From: Oxalobacteraceae sp. CFBP 13730
Lineage (GTDB): Bacteria; Pseudomonadota; Gammaproteobacteria; Burkholderiales; Burkholderiaceae_D
Direction of reading: 5' to 3'
NCBI GenBank assembly: GCA_014841835.1
Contig: JACYUQ010000003.1
Coordinates: 62,001-126,000 of the forward strand
DNA length: 64,000 nucleotides
Each line of letters begins with the position of its first letter. The stretch's first letter is position 1. Positions 46,596 through 56,616 of the stretch are shown here, in pieces. A model generated the notes under the pieces. The model was not told where the DNA came from, did no database searches, and saw only the letters and a list, made by a program, of their open reading frames with translations. The translations under genes were made by a program, and so were the position numbers.

Positions 46596-47945
46596 CTAGC
46601 GCTGCGGCGCCATCAGATCGAGCAGGATCGCCGTCTCGGCCTTGATGGTATTGGTGAGCGTCGGCTTCAGATCCGGCGCCCATTGCGGCGAATGGGTTCC
46701 TGGCAAGGGCTTGCCCGCCTTCTTCGCTGCCTCGAGGCGGCCGGCATCGACCGCGCCCACATGCAGCAGCAGCGCCTTGACGCCGGGCTGCTGGCCATAC
46801 ATGGCGAAGTCTTCGGACGTCATCTTGGCCGGCATTTCTTTCACAAAATCAGGGCCGACGGCCTGTTCGACCGCCTTGACGGCGCGCGCCACCAGCTGCG
46901 GATCGTTGACGACCGAGTCGGTGCCGGTCTTGACTTCCACCAGCGGCTCCTTCGGCGCGCCAGCGGCGAGCGCTTCGCCCTTGGCTTCACGAGCGATGCT
47001 GGCCAGCACGCGCTGGCGCACTTCGGGGCGGAACGTACGCACCGTCAGCGCCAGCTTGACCTGATCCGGCACGATATTGGCCTGCGTGCCGCCCTGGATG
47101 CTGCCGACCGTGATCACGACCGGGTCGAGCGGATTGTTTTCGCGCGAGATCAGGGTCTGCAGCGCCATCACCAGCCGCGCCGCCATCACCACCGGGTCAC
47201 GCGTCTCGTGCGGGACGGCGCCATGACCGCCCTGCCCGAACATGGTGATGGTGACGGTATCGGCCGACGCGCGGAATGGCCCGGCATGCCACATGACCGT
47301 GCCCGACGCCATCGACGCGTCGTCGTGCATCGACAGCGCGTAGTCCGGTTTCGGGAAGCGCGTGAAGAGGCCGTCCTTGAGCATGGCGGCGGCGCCCGTC
47401 AACGCTTCTTCGGAAGGCTGCCCGATCAGCATCAGGGTGCCGCTCCACGCCTTGCGGTTCTCCGCCATCAGCTTTGCGGTGCCATACCAGGCAGCCATGT
47501 GCAGGTCGTGGCCGCAGGCGTGCGCCACCGGCACGGTGTCGCCGGCGGCATTTTTCGTCGTAACCTTGCTGGCAAACGGCAGGCCGGTCTTTTCCAGCAC
47601 CGGCAGTGCATCCATCTCGGTGCGCAGCATCACCGTCGGCCCCGGACCATTCTTGAGAATCGCCACCACACCAGTGCCACCAACGCCGGTGGTCACCTCG
47701 AAGCCGAGCGCCTTGGCCCGTTCGGCCAGCTTGGCTGCGGTCTTGTGCTCTGCGAAGCCGAGTTCGGGATTGGCGTGCAGGTCGCGGTAGAAGGCTTCGA
47801 GCTTGGGAAAGTCGGCGGCCAGTTGCGTATCGAATGGCGCCGGAAGCGACGCGGCGTGCGCGCAGACCTGGGACAGTCCAGCCAGCAGGCTGGCGGCGAG
47901 GACGGTGTGACGGAAGGTACTGCGGAAGGTTCGTGAAAATGACAT
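46596..47945 (-). CDS. Exported M20D-family amidohydrolase (aminoacylase/hippurate-hydrolase type)
   Basis: A 449-residue metal-dependent amidohydrolase with a signal peptide (1-31, SQVCAHAAS). The metal-site motif HACGHDLHM is at about 142-150, and QPSEEA and other ligands follow; the dimerisation (lid) domain is in the middle. It removes acyl groups or cleaves amide-linked amino acids. ATG 47945 gives a good signal peptide; a longer frame upstream has no signal. The periplasmic location with an amino acid-binding protein downstream hints at conjugated amino acids as substrate. Confidence 0.9.
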   Translation of the reverse strand: MSFSRTFRSTFRHTVLAASLLAGLSQVCAHAASLPAPFDTQLAADFPKLEAFYRDLHANPELGFAEHKTAAKLAERAKALGFEVTTGVGGTGVVAILKNGPGPTVMLRTEMDALPVLEKTGLPFASKVTTKNAAGDTVPVAHACGHDLHMAAWYGTAKLMAENRKAWSGTLMLIGQPSEEALTGAAAMLKDGLFTRFPKPDYALSMHDDASMASGTVMWHAGPFRASADTVTITMFGQGGHGAVPHETRDPVVMAARLVMALQTLISRENNPLDPVVITVGSIQGGTQANIVPDQVKLALTVRTFRPEVRQRVLASIAREAKGEALAAGAPKEPLVEVKTGTDSVVNDPQLVARAVKAVEQAVGPDFVKEMPAKMTSEDFAMYGQQPGVKALLLHVGAVDAGRLEAAKKAGKPLPGTHSPQWAPDLKPTLTNTIKAETAILLDLMAPQR

Positions 47946-48036
47946 CGTGACTCGCTTCAAGAGTTGGGAAGAGGCAGTTCCAAATTCAATCTGACTGCGC
48001 GCTGGCGCGCACGAGGCTGGCGGCGCGCCACCGAAC

Positions 48037-48297
48037 TCAGGCTTGTTCCTGCTGGAACTGGGTGCGCTGGGTCCCGATTTCCTGCATATAGCCTTCGAAC
48101 TCGGCAGACGTCTCGATGCGTCGCACGACCTGGTCATTGCTGTCGTCAACCGTGAATACCCCGCCGCGTTCCAGTACGCCCAGAATGGCGGCCCGAACGT
48201 TTTCAAGCGACACATCACTGCCCGTCGTGGCCAATGCAGTCCAGGTATCCTGGTCGATCGATACATCGTGTTCAAGAAATTGCAGGTTGAATTTCAT
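48037..48297 (-). CDS. Hypothetical protein, 86 residues
   Basis: A small soluble protein (beginning MKFNLQFLEHDVSID) without signal peptide or known motif; acidic and mixed in structure. ATG 48297 is chosen over the open frame to 48333. 91 bp upstream of the amidohydrolase on the same strand. Function unknown. Confidence 0.6.
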   Translation of the reverse strand: MKFNLQFLEHDVSIDQDTWTALATTGSDVSLENVRAAILGVLERGGVFTVDDSNDQVVRRIETSAEFEGYMQEIGTQRTQFQQEQA

Positions 48298-48393
48298 GGT
48301 GTTTTTATCTCGAAGGGAATGAGTTTTCAACATAACATGAACGCCGCAGCCGCGATTTTCCCCTGAATGCGGTGCAGCAGGCGGCAGCGGTGC

Positions 48394-49635
48394 TCAATCT
48401 GCGCTGTCCGGCTCAGGCCCGCGCGTCCTGCCCGCCGGCGGCTTGAGCTTGACCACCCGGCCGCTACGCGCCGATTCGTAGATCGCATCCATGATGCGCT
48501 GGTCCTGCAACCCCTCCTCGCCCGGCGTGTGCACGTCCTTGTTTTGCTGGATGCAGCTGGCGAAGTGGTCGATCATCAGCGTGAACTGGTTGGTCTTGCC
48601 GGCCGGGATCTCGGTAGTCTGATCCTTGCCGTCGACCACGCGCGTGATCCGCAGCTTGTTGCCGTGGTAGGCGTAGGCAGGATCCATGTCGGCCCATGCT
48701 TCAAACCCATTCAGGCGGAACATCTGCGACTTGTGCGCCGAATAGCTGGTGCTGCAGGTGGCCGAGAAACCGCTGGGAAAGCGCAGGACGAACTGGCACG
48801 ATTCCTCGACTTCACGAAAGCGCGCATCGCCCGGCGTCGACCAGATGCTGCCGACTACCTCGGTCGGTTCTTCGCCACTGAGAAAGCGCGCGGCATTGAT
48901 GCAATAGATACCGATGTCCGGCAGTGCGCCGCCGCCCGCCAGCGCCTTCTTGAGGCGCCAGTGCTGCGGGTCGCCCATATTCTGCGAGTTGACCGAGTTG
49001 AATTCCTTCAGCGCGCCCAGCTTGTTGTCGCCGACCATTTTGATCAGCGTGCGATCCAGCGCTTCGTACTGGCTGCGGTAGGCGATCATCAGCTGGCGCC
49101 CGGCCTTGCGGCAAGCATCGATCATCTGGCGGCACTCGGCGGCGCTGTTGGCCATCGGCTTTTCGCACAGTACGTGCTTGCCGGCACGCGCCGCGCGCAC
49201 GGTGTACTCCGGGTGCATATTATTGGGCAGGGCGATGTAGACGCCCTTCACGTCGGCCATCTGGGCCAGCTTGTCGTAATCCTTGTAGTCGAGCACTGCG
49301 CTTTCGGGGATGTTGTACTGGCGCGCAACCTTCAGGCCCTTGTCGCGGTCCCCCGTGACCAGCGCCACGACTTTTGCATGCTTGCTTCGCTGGAAGGCGG
49401 GCAGCATCTCGTCGATGGCGATGCGACCCAGGCCTACCACGGCGACGCCTATGCGCTCATCCCACGAGTCACCTGGCGGCTCGGTCTTCTCGGGCTTTTC
49501 GGACTTGTCGAAGATGGGCGGAAAGCTGACCCGGTTCTGTTCGCTGGCCGCAGCCTGCAACGCCGGCGTGGACAGAGCGGCCATGGTACCGACATAGCGC
49601 AGAAAATCGCGGCGCGGCGGCTGATCGTGCTTCAT
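48394..49635 (-). CDS. Gfo/Idh/MocA-family oxidoreductase with Tat signal
   Basis: A 413-residue NAD(P)-dependent oxidoreductase resembling periplasmic glucose-fructose oxidoreductase. The N-terminus carries a twin-arginine signal, RRDFLR at residues 8-13 with a hydrophobic stretch and ALQAAA cleavage region, so it is probably exported folded with its cofactor. The Rossmann region GVAVVGLGRIAIDEMLPAF and the EKPMANSAAECRQM motif are typical. The sugar substrate cannot be told. Confidence 0.9.
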   Translation of the reverse strand: MKHDQPPRRDFLRYVGTMAALSTPALQAAASEQNRVSFPPIFDKSEKPEKTEPPGDSWDERIGVAVVGLGRIAIDEMLPAFQRSKHAKVVALVTGDRDKGLKVARQYNIPESAVLDYKDYDKLAQMADVKGVYIALPNNMHPEYTVRAARAGKHVLCEKPMANSAAECRQMIDACRKAGRQLMIAYRSQYEALDRTLIKMVGDNKLGALKEFNSVNSQNMGDPQHWRLKKALAGGGALPDIGIYCINAARFLSGEEPTEVVGSIWSTPGDARFREVEESCQFVLRFPSGFSATCSTSYSAHKSQMFRLNGFEAWADMDPAYAYHGNKLRITRVVDGKDQTTEIPAGKTNQFTLMIDHFASCIQQNKDVHTPGEEGLQDQRIMDAIYESARSGRVVKLKPPAGRTRGPEPDSAD

Positions 49636-49752
49636 GAGGATTCCTTTCGCGTAGAGGGAATGGATCCTCGCATGCGATTCGGAACAGCAGCGCTCGCTTG
49701 ACGGGAAGAAAACGGATCGCGGCTGGATGAGCGTTGTCAGCGCACACCGACA

Positions 49753-50121
49753 TCAGTCGTCGGGTGGTGCGCCCACGATGAGTATCTTTTGCAATGTCGC
49801 TTGCAGTGAAACCAATGAAAATGGTTTTTGAATGAACGCGTCGATCGGTGGCGCCGAATACTCGGGCAGCTCGACTGCCGCGGTCATGATCACTTTCAAG
49901 GAAGGCTGGATCTTTTTCGCATCGATCGCATAGCTCGGCTCACCGAGCAATGTGGCGCCCGGGCTGATCATCATCGCGTCAAACACCATTACCTCGAGCA
50001 TTTTGAGGCCTCGTACGGGTGACGATGCGCCCAGCCCCGAGTGGCCCAGAGCCGTCACCAGATCGAGAATGGTCTCACGAATGAGAAGGTCTCGTTCGAC
50101 GATCAAGATATAGCATCGCAT
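49753..50121 (-). CDS. Receiver-domain-like protein lacking the phospho-acceptor aspartate
   Basis: A 122-residue single receiver-like domain. The acidic-pocket side has E9 and D11, the switch residue T80 and lysine K99 (FIQKPF) are at the expected places, but the position of the phosphorylated Asp, in FDAMMISPGA, is S53. So it should not be phosphorylated in the normal way and may act as a pseudo-receiver or protein-binding module. No kinase is adjacent. ATG 50121 is chosen; the frame is open further upstream, to 50235, without support. Confidence 0.75.
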   Translation of the reverse strand: MRCYILIVERDLLIRETILDLVTALGHSGLGASSPVRGLKMLEVMVFDAMMISPGATLLGEPSYAIDAKKIQPSLKVIMTAAVELPEYSAPPIDAFIQKPFSLVSLQATLQKILIVGAPPDD

Positions 50122-50186
50122 GGATCGGCTTTCTTGATGAGTAGTAGTCGAGCTTACTCTCATGGCGCGCAAAAAAACGGCCGATC

Positions 50187-50641
50187 TCAGAATACAAGCA
50201 AGTTTTCCTTTCTGGCTGCGCCGTGCGGCCGGCAATAGCCCGCGTCCCGCGCCATCCCCACTGCGCGCCCGTCCGCCTCGATGGTCACGGTCACCGTGAA
50301 CTGATCACCCCATTGCAGCTTGTAATAGCTGGCCCTGGGCCAGGGTGGCGGTGCAAAATCAAGGACGATGCGTGCGACGGTAATGTCCGTGAACGGGAAT
50401 GCGAGCGCTCCGCCAGCGTTGCAAGGCGCCGGCAATAGCGCTCGAACACATCTGAACATTGCGCAGAAAAAGGCTGCGCGGATGACGTCAGCAAGTCCAG
50501 TACGACCATGCTCTGACCATGCTGGTCAGCCAGTGAACGCAGTTTGCCAATCGCCCAATAGCCGTCCAGGTCATTGTTGCGGCTAATGAATGACCCGCAC
50601 AGACCATTGGCGATATTCGTCAGGCGTTTCTTTGCCGGCAT
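50187..50641 (-). pseudogene. Probable frameshifted gene, split between two overlapping frames
   Basis: The frame starting at ATG 50641 (beginning MPAKKRLTNIANGLCGSF) looks coding up to about 50405, then turns low-quality. The neighbouring frame looks coding from about 50405 down to 50187 (FPFTDITVARIVLDF and later FTVTVTIEADGRAVG). The span is 455 bp, not a multiple of three, so a one-base loss or two-base gain near 50380-50420 would join them into about 151 residues. It could be a real pseudogene or a sequencing error. The family is not recognised. Confidence 0.45.
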
Positions 50642-50684
50642 CCGTGCACCCTTTCAGTTGGATCGAAGGGGCATCAGCTCACGG

Positions 50685-51293
50685 TCAGTTGTGAATGTAC
50701 TTGGTAAAGACGTCGCTGAAATCGCGCTTGGTATAGGTATCGAGCATCGCGGTATTCAATGCCGTCAGCAATTCATCGAACTGGCTGACGAGGCCACCGG
50801 CACCCGGGGCAATATTGAGCTTGTGCACCGATGCAGTGGCGTCCAGCGTGCGCAATGCATTATTGCGGCACACCGCATCGCGTTGCTGGCGCTTGCCGAT
50901 CGAGATCAAGGCTTTGTAAATGTCCTTGAGCTGTTCGATAAACGCTTTCTTGACGTCGATGGAGAACGGCGTGTCATCCAGACTGAATTTCAGCTCGATA
51001 TCCATATCGAGCGTGCCGGCTGTTTCGATGGTCACGCCACTGATCTGGTGCGACGCGTAATCGTAGCGCTTGATCGCGCGTTTCGACGAGATGGCCGAGT
51101 CGCCGTCCACATGGATCAGGCCAAGATTGGTGAAGCAGTACTCGTCCTTCTTGCTTTTGATGAGAAAGAAGATCTGCTCGCCGTCTTCGTTGAACAGGTA
51201 GTCATCCGCATCGACATTGCCGTAGTCGGCCGGGCCGACAATGACGCCGATATCGCTGATGCCGAGTGCTTCTGCCGCCATACGCTTGAACAT
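50685..51293 (-). CDS. Bacterial PH-domain (YvbH-like) protein
   Basis: A 202-residue soluble protein. The N-terminal 120 residues (FFLIKSKKDEYCFTNLGLIHVDGDSAISSKRAI and neighbours, split by turns) resemble the bacterial pleckstrin-homology family that includes YvbH. A helical C-terminal part follows. Role unknown. Located 44 bp upstream of the frameshifted gene and 42 bp from the modE stop, on the same strand, so possibly read with modE. Confidence 0.6.
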   Translation of the reverse strand: MFKRMAAEALGISDIGVIVGPADYGNVDADDYLFNEDGEQIFFLIKSKKDEYCFTNLGLIHVDGDSAISSKRAIKRYDYASHQISGVTIETAGTLDMDIELKFSLDDTPFSIDVKKAFIEQLKDIYKALISIGKRQQRDAVCRNNALRTLDATASVHKLNIAPGAGGLVSQFDELLTALNTAMLDTYTKRDFSDVFTKYIHN

Positions 51294-51335
51294 GATCGCC
51301 TTTCAGTGTTGGGAAAAAAGATACATTACCACCGT

Positions 51336-52142
51336 TTATTCGGGCACCCCAAGAATCACGCTCGACGCCTTGAACACGGCGGTTGCAGCGAGCCCTTCCG
51401 CCAGTCCCAGCGTATCGACACTCTCGTTTGTCACGGTCGCGGCAACCGTGCCGCCGCCGCCAAGCGCAATCACGACCTCGGCATTGACGGCGCCGCGCGT
51501 CAGGCGTGCAACGGTACCGGTCAGCTGATTGCGCGCCGACAGCCGCATGCCCTCGCCGGCCGTCATGACGATCACGGACGACGACTTGATCAGCGCAAAC
51601 ACTTGCCGGCCCGGCGCCAGCGCCAGGTTGTCGGCGCTCTCGCGCGTGACGATGGCGACAATCTTCTGTCCGCCCGCGATGGCGAGTTCGACCTCGTCAT
51701 TGACGGCACCTGGCGCGACGCGCGTCACGGTGCCGAAGAACTGATTGCGTGCGCTCGTTCGCATCCTGAACCTCGAAAATAGTGCGGCATCGTCGGCCAC
51801 GCCCTCTGACTGCCGATTGAGTCGTTCCAGAAAATCCTGGTGCAGTTGCTCGATCATGGTGAAGTTCTCGACCAGTTGCGCGCCGCGCGCCGTCAGCCGC
51901 GTGCCGCCACCGCCCTTGCCGCCGGTCGAGCGCTGCACGAGCGGCTCGCCGGCCAGGTTGTTCATCGTGTCGATCGCTTCCCACGCCGCCTTGTAGCTCA
52001 GGCCGACCTGTTTCGCGGCCGCCGTGATCGAACCGCATTGCGCGAGCGCTGCCAGCAAGCCTACCCGGTTCGTGCCGCCAAGCTGCTCGCCACCCACCGT
52101 CATCCAGACGGTGCCCTCAAGAGCGATGTGCCTGTCATCCAT
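51336..52142 (-). CDS. modE: Molybdate-responsive transcriptional regulator ModE
   Basis: A 268-residue regulator. The N-terminal winged helix (residues 27-80, AALAQCGSITAAAKQVGLSYKAAWEAIDTM split over the helix-turn-helix) binds DNA. The C-terminus has two consecutive molybdate-binding TOBE/MOP domains, beginning near SARNQFFGTV and SARNQLTGTV. It normally represses modABC and activates molybdoenzyme genes when molybdate is bound. Divergent from modABC. Confidence 0.95.
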   Translation of the reverse strand: MDDRHIALEGTVWMTVGGEQLGGTNRVGLLAALAQCGSITAAAKQVGLSYKAAWEAIDTMNNLAGEPLVQRSTGGKGGGGTRLTARGAQLVENFTMIEQLHQDFLERLNRQSEGVADDAALFSRFRMRTSARNQFFGTVTRVAPGAVNDEVELAIAGGQKIVAIVTRESADNLALAPGRQVFALIKSSSVIVMTAGEGMRLSARNQLTGTVARLTRGAVNAEVVIALGGGGTVAATVTNESVDTLGLAEGLAATAVFKASSVILGVPE

Positions 52143-52157
52143 GTGCGCTCCAGAATC

Positions 52158-52181
52158 CGTTATATACTTTCGACTATAGCG
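52158..52181. promoter_or_regulatory. ModE-type operator between modE and modABC
   Basis: CGTTATA (52158-52164) and TATAGCG (52175-52181) form an inverted repeat with a 10-bp spacer, 6 of 7 positions matching. This resembles the E. coli ModE box CGTTATATA...TATAACG. It lies 22 bp before the modA start, where binding would block transcription. Confidence 0.75.
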
Positions 52182-52191
52182 CTTTTTATGA

Positions 52192-52947
<756 letters not shown>

Positions 52948-52951
52948 GCAC

Positions 52952-53635
52952 ATGCTGGACGCGTCCGACTTCGCCGCGATCTGGCTGACGCTCAAGCTCG
53001 CGACCCTCGTCACGCTGCTGCTGCTGGTATTCGGCACGCCGCTGGCATGGTGGCTCGCGCGCACCCGCTCGCGCGCCAGGCGCGTCGTCGGCGCGCTCGT
53101 CGCCCTGCCCCTCGTGCTGCCGCCCACCGTGATCGGCTTTTACCTGCTGCTGGCGATGGGCCCGAACGGCCCGCTCGGGCAGCTGACCGGCGCGCTGGGC
53201 CTCGGTACACTCGCCTTCACCTTCACGGGCCTCGTGATCGCCTCGGTGTTCTATTCGCTGCCCTTTGTCGTGCAGCCCCTGCAGAATGCGTTCGAGGCCA
53301 TCGGCGAACGCCCGCTCGAAGTGGCCGCCACGCTGCGCGCCGGGCCGTGGGACACGTTCTGGTCGGTCGTCGTGCCGCTGGCGCGCCCCGGCTTCGTCAC
53401 CGGTGCGATCCTGGGCTTTGCCCACACGATCGGCGAATTCGGCGTCGTGCTCATGATCGGCGGCAACATCCCCGACAAGACGCGCGTCGTCTCCACGCAA
53501 ATCTACGACCACGTCGAAGCGATGGAATACGCGCAGGCCCATTGGCTGGCCGGCGGCATGCTGGTGTTCAGCTTTATCGTGCTGCTCACCTTGTACACCC
53601 TGTATCCGCAGTCGATGCGGGGGGCGCAGCGATGA
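52952..53635 (+). CDS. modB: Molybdate ABC transporter permease
   Basis: A 227-residue inner-membrane permease with about five or six helices. The cytoplasmic EAA-type loop (AATLRAGPWDTFWSVVVPLARP) contacts ModC. Its stop overlaps the modC start by 4 bases (ATGA). Confidence 0.96.
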   Translation: MLDASDFAAIWLTLKLATLVTLLLLVFGTPLAWWLARTRSRARRVVGALVALPLVLPPTVIGFYLLLAMGPNGPLGQLTGALGLGTLAFTFTGLVIASVFYSLPFVVQPLQNAFEAIGERPLEVAATLRAGPWDTFWSVVVPLARPGFVTGAILGFAHTIGEFGVVLMIGGNIPDKTRVVSTQIYDHVEAMEYAQAHWLAGGMLVFSFIVLLTLYTLYPQSMRGAQR

Positions 53636-54708
53636 CGCCCATCTCGCTCGCATGCCGGATCGACCGCGGCGCGTTCGAGCTCGAGGTCGACCTGGCCCTG
53701 CCCGGGCGCGGCGTGACCGCGCTGTTCGGCCATTCCGGCTCCGGCAAGACCACGCTGCTGCGCGTGCTGGCGGGCCTGGAACGCGTGGCCGGCGCCCGCG
53801 TCGCGCTGGGCGACGAGGTGTGGCAGGACGATGCGCGCAAGGTGTTCGTACCGACCCACGAACGCGGTATCGGCTACGTGTTCCAGGAAGCCAGCCTGTT
53901 CCCGCACCTCTCCGTGCGCGCCAATCTCGAGTTCGGACGCAAGCGCCTCAAACCCGCCGAGCGCCGCTTCGACCTGATGGCGGTGGCCGAACTGCTCGGC
54001 ATCGAACGCCTGCTCGATGCCAGCCCCGCCACGCTGTCAGGCGGCGAACGCCAGCGCGCGGCGATTGCGCGCACGCTGCTTGCCTCGCCCCGCCTGCTGT
54101 TGATGGACGAGCCGCTCGCCGCGCTCGACATGCGGCGCAAACTCGAGATCCTGCCCTACTTGGAGCGCCTGCACGACGAACTGGCACTGCCGGTCGTGTA
54201 TGTCAGCCACGCGGCCGACGAAGTGGCGCGCCTGGCCGATCACCTGGTGGTGCTGGAAGAAGGCCGGGTACTGGCCAGCGGTCCGTTGGCCGCGACGCTC
54301 GCGCGGCTGGACCTGGCGGCGAATTTTCAGGACGATGCCGGCGTGATGCTGGAAACGACGCTGCAAGCGCACGACGCCGATGGCCTGTCGCACCTGGCCT
54401 TTGCCGGCGGCGTGCTGCTGGTGGGCCAGCGCGACGTCGCCATCGGCACCCGCGTGCGCTGCCGCATCCATGCGCGCGATGTGAGCCTGGCGCTGGAACG
54501 GCCACGCGCCAGCAGTATCACCAACATCCTGCCCGCGCGGGTCGATGCGGTCGGCCCGAGCGGCGCGCCCGGCCAGGTGCTGGTGCGCTTGCTGGTCGGT
54601 GACACGGCGCTGCTGGCGCGGATCACCGAGCGTTCGCGGCGCGAACTGGCGATCGCGCCGGGCAGCGCCGTGTGGGCGCAGGTCAAGGCCGTGGCCTTGC
54701 TGGCCTGA
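53632..54708 (+). CDS. modC: Molybdate ABC transporter ATP-binding protein
   Basis: A 358-residue ABC ATPase. Walker A GHSGSGKTT (33-41), signature LSGGERQ (135-141) and Walker B with MDEPLAALD (158-166) are intact. A C-terminal TOBE/MOP domain (about 290-358) is the molybdate-sensing domain typical of ModC. ATG 53632 overlaps the modB stop. It is convergent with the hybrid kinase gene, only 12 bp away. Confidence 0.97.
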   Translation: MTPISLACRIDRGAFELEVDLALPGRGVTALFGHSGSGKTTLLRVLAGLERVAGARVALGDEVWQDDARKVFVPTHERGIGYVFQEASLFPHLSVRANLEFGRKRLKPAERRFDLMAVAELLGIERLLDASPATLSGGERQRAAIARTLLASPRLLLMDEPLAALDMRRKLEILPYLERLHDELALPVVYVSHAADEVARLADHLVVLEEGRVLASGPLAATLARLDLAANFQDDAGVMLETTLQAHDADGLSHLAFAGGVLLVGQRDVAIGTRVRCRIHARDVSLALERPRASSITNILPARVDAVGPSGAPGQVLVRLLVGDTALLARITERSRRELAIAPGSAVWAQVKAVALLA

Positions 54709-54720
54709 GCCTGAACCAGG

Positions 54721-56616
54721 TTAGCCCCGCAGCGCCGCTTCCAGATCCGACAATTCGGCCGGCTTGACCAGGTGCGCATCGAACCCGGCCTCGTGCGCGC
54801 GGCGGCGGTCTTCCGGCGAGCCGTAGCCGGTATGCGCCACCAGCCGGATATGCGTCAGTTGCGGATTGCTCTTGATGCGGCGCGCCACCTGATAACCATC
54901 CACGCCCGGCAAGCCGATATCGAGCACGATCACGTGCGGCTCGTGGCGCGCGGCCAGTTCTTCGATCTCGTTGGCGTCGGCCGTGGTGTGCGCCTCGTAG
55001 CCCATCTCGGCCAGCAAAAAGCCCATCATCTCCATCGCATCGACGTTGTCGTCCACCAGCAGCACGCGCATGCCGCCGCTCTGCGCTTCAGGCGCGGACG
55101 AAAGCGTCGTCGCATCGTCCGCGCCGGCGCCGACATGCAGCAGCGGCAGGTCGACAGTGAACGTGCTGCCAAGGCCGATGCCGTCGCTGGTGGCCGACAG
55201 GTGACCGCCATGCAGTTCCAGCAGGTGCGACACCAGCGACAGGCCGATGCCCAGGCCTTCCGGCGCGCGGTCGGGCGGCACCTCGACCTGGGTAAACATG
55301 CCGAAGATGCGCGGCAGGTTGTCCCTGGCGATGCCGATGCCGTTGTCGCGCACCGAAATGCACACGCGCGCACTGTCGGTGATGCGCACGGCCAGATGGA
55401 TTTCGCCACCGGTGGGCGTGAACTTGGCCGCGTTGTGCAGCAGGTTGCCGACCGACTGGGCCAGGCGCACCGGGTCGCCCGAGACCCAGATCTGGTGGTC
55501 CGGCTGCTCGACGCTCAGGTGGTGGCCGCGCGCGTTGATCAAAGGCGCTGCCGTCTCGATGGCCTGGGCGATCACGCCGTTGATGTCGACTTCTTCATTG
55601 CGCAGCACGATTTTTCCTTCGGAGATGCGGGCCACGTCCAGCAGGTCGTCGACCAGATGCGCCAGATGATCGACCTGGCGCGTGATCACGTCGCGTGCAT
55701 GCGCCTGGCGCTCGGCCGACCCTTCGCCGATGGCGCCCAGCAGCGCGGCCGCGTTGCGGATCGGGCTCAGGGGGTTGCGCAGCTCGTGCGCCAGCGTCGC
55801 CAAAAACTGGTTCTTGTTACTGTCGGCGGCGCGCAGCAGCGCTTCCATTTCGCGCCGGCCCGTGATGTCGCTGGTCACGCGCGCTACCCGCACCACCTGG
55901 CCGCGCGCATCGCGCACCGGGAACACGCGGTCGCGCACCCAGCGCACCTGGCCGTCGGCGCCGGCGATGCGGAACTCGTCGTCGTAATGGGCTTCGAACG
56001 CCACGCGTTCCCAGCGCGCAGCCATGCGTGCGCGGTCGTCCTGGTGCACGGCGGCCAGCCAGTCGTCGGGCTGCTGGCCCAGCGCCTCGGCGCTGCGGCC
56101 CCACACGGTGGCGTAGGCCGGGCTGACATAGACCACCTCGCGCGCCGGCACCGAGAACATCCAGAACACGTCGTCGATATTGTCGGTCAGCTGGCGGAAG
56201 CGCTCTTCGCTGTCGCGAAGATCGACCTGGATCTGGCGCATGCGCAGCAGCGCGTTGACGTTGGCAATCAGCTCATCGGCCTCGATCGGCGCGGCCAGAT
56301 AGTTGTCGGCGCCGCCTTCCAGGCCGCGGATCTTGTCGGCCCGGCCCGTCAGTGCGGCCGATGTCTGCAGCACCAGCACCGTGCTGATGTCCGATTCGGC
56401 CTTGATACGGCGGCACACTTCGATGCCGTTGATGTCGGGCAGCTTCACATCGAGCAGCACCAGCGCCGGCAAGGTCTTGCGAACGATCTCCAGCGCGTCG
56501 GTGCCGTTGGCCGCCTCCAGCACCTCGAAGCCTGCGCTTTGCAGGATGCGGGTCTTGGCGTAGCGCGCGCCGTCGTTGTCGTCAACGTTGAGAATCTGGG
56601 TCGGATGGGAGTTCAT
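54721..56616 (-). CDS. Hybrid response regulator-histidine kinase (REC-PAS-HisKA-HATPase-REC)
   Basis: A 631-residue cytoplasmic signalling protein with no membrane helix. An N-terminal receiver has D56 (LLDVKLP). A PAS domain covers about 135-255. The kinase has H277 in AHELRNP, followed by an ATPase domain. A C-terminal receiver has D566 (VLDIGLPG). Its ATG overlaps the stop of the preceding kinase gene by 4 bases. It is the last gene of the stressosome operon and probably an output, passing signal by phosphorelay. Confidence 0.94.
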   Translation of the reverse strand: MNSHPTQILNVDDNDGARYAKTRILQSAGFEVLEAANGTDALEIVRKTLPALVLLDVKLPDINGIEVCRRIKAESDISTVLVLQTSAALTGRADKIRGLEGGADNYLAAPIEADELIANVNALLRMRQIQVDLRDSEERFRQLTDNIDDVFWMFSVPAREVVYVSPAYATVWGRSAEALGQQPDDWLAAVHQDDRARMAARWERVAFEAHYDDEFRIAGADGQVRWVRDRVFPVRDARGQVVRVARVTSDITGRREMEALLRAADSNKNQFLATLAHELRNPLSPIRNAAALLGAIGEGSAERQAHARDVITRQVDHLAHLVDDLLDVARISEGKIVLRNEEVDINGVIAQAIETAAPLINARGHHLSVEQPDHQIWVSGDPVRLAQSVGNLLHNAAKFTPTGGEIHLAVRITDSARVCISVRDNGIGIARDNLPRIFGMFTQVEVPPDRAPEGLGIGLSLVSHLLELHGGHLSATSDGIGLGSTFTVDLPLLHVGAGADDATTLSSAPEAQSGGMRVLLVDDNVDAMEMMGFLLAEMGYEAHTTADANEIEELAARHEPHVIVLDIGLPGVDGYQVARRIKSNPQLTHIRLVAHTGYGSPEDRRRAHEAGFDAHLVKPAELSDLEAALRG

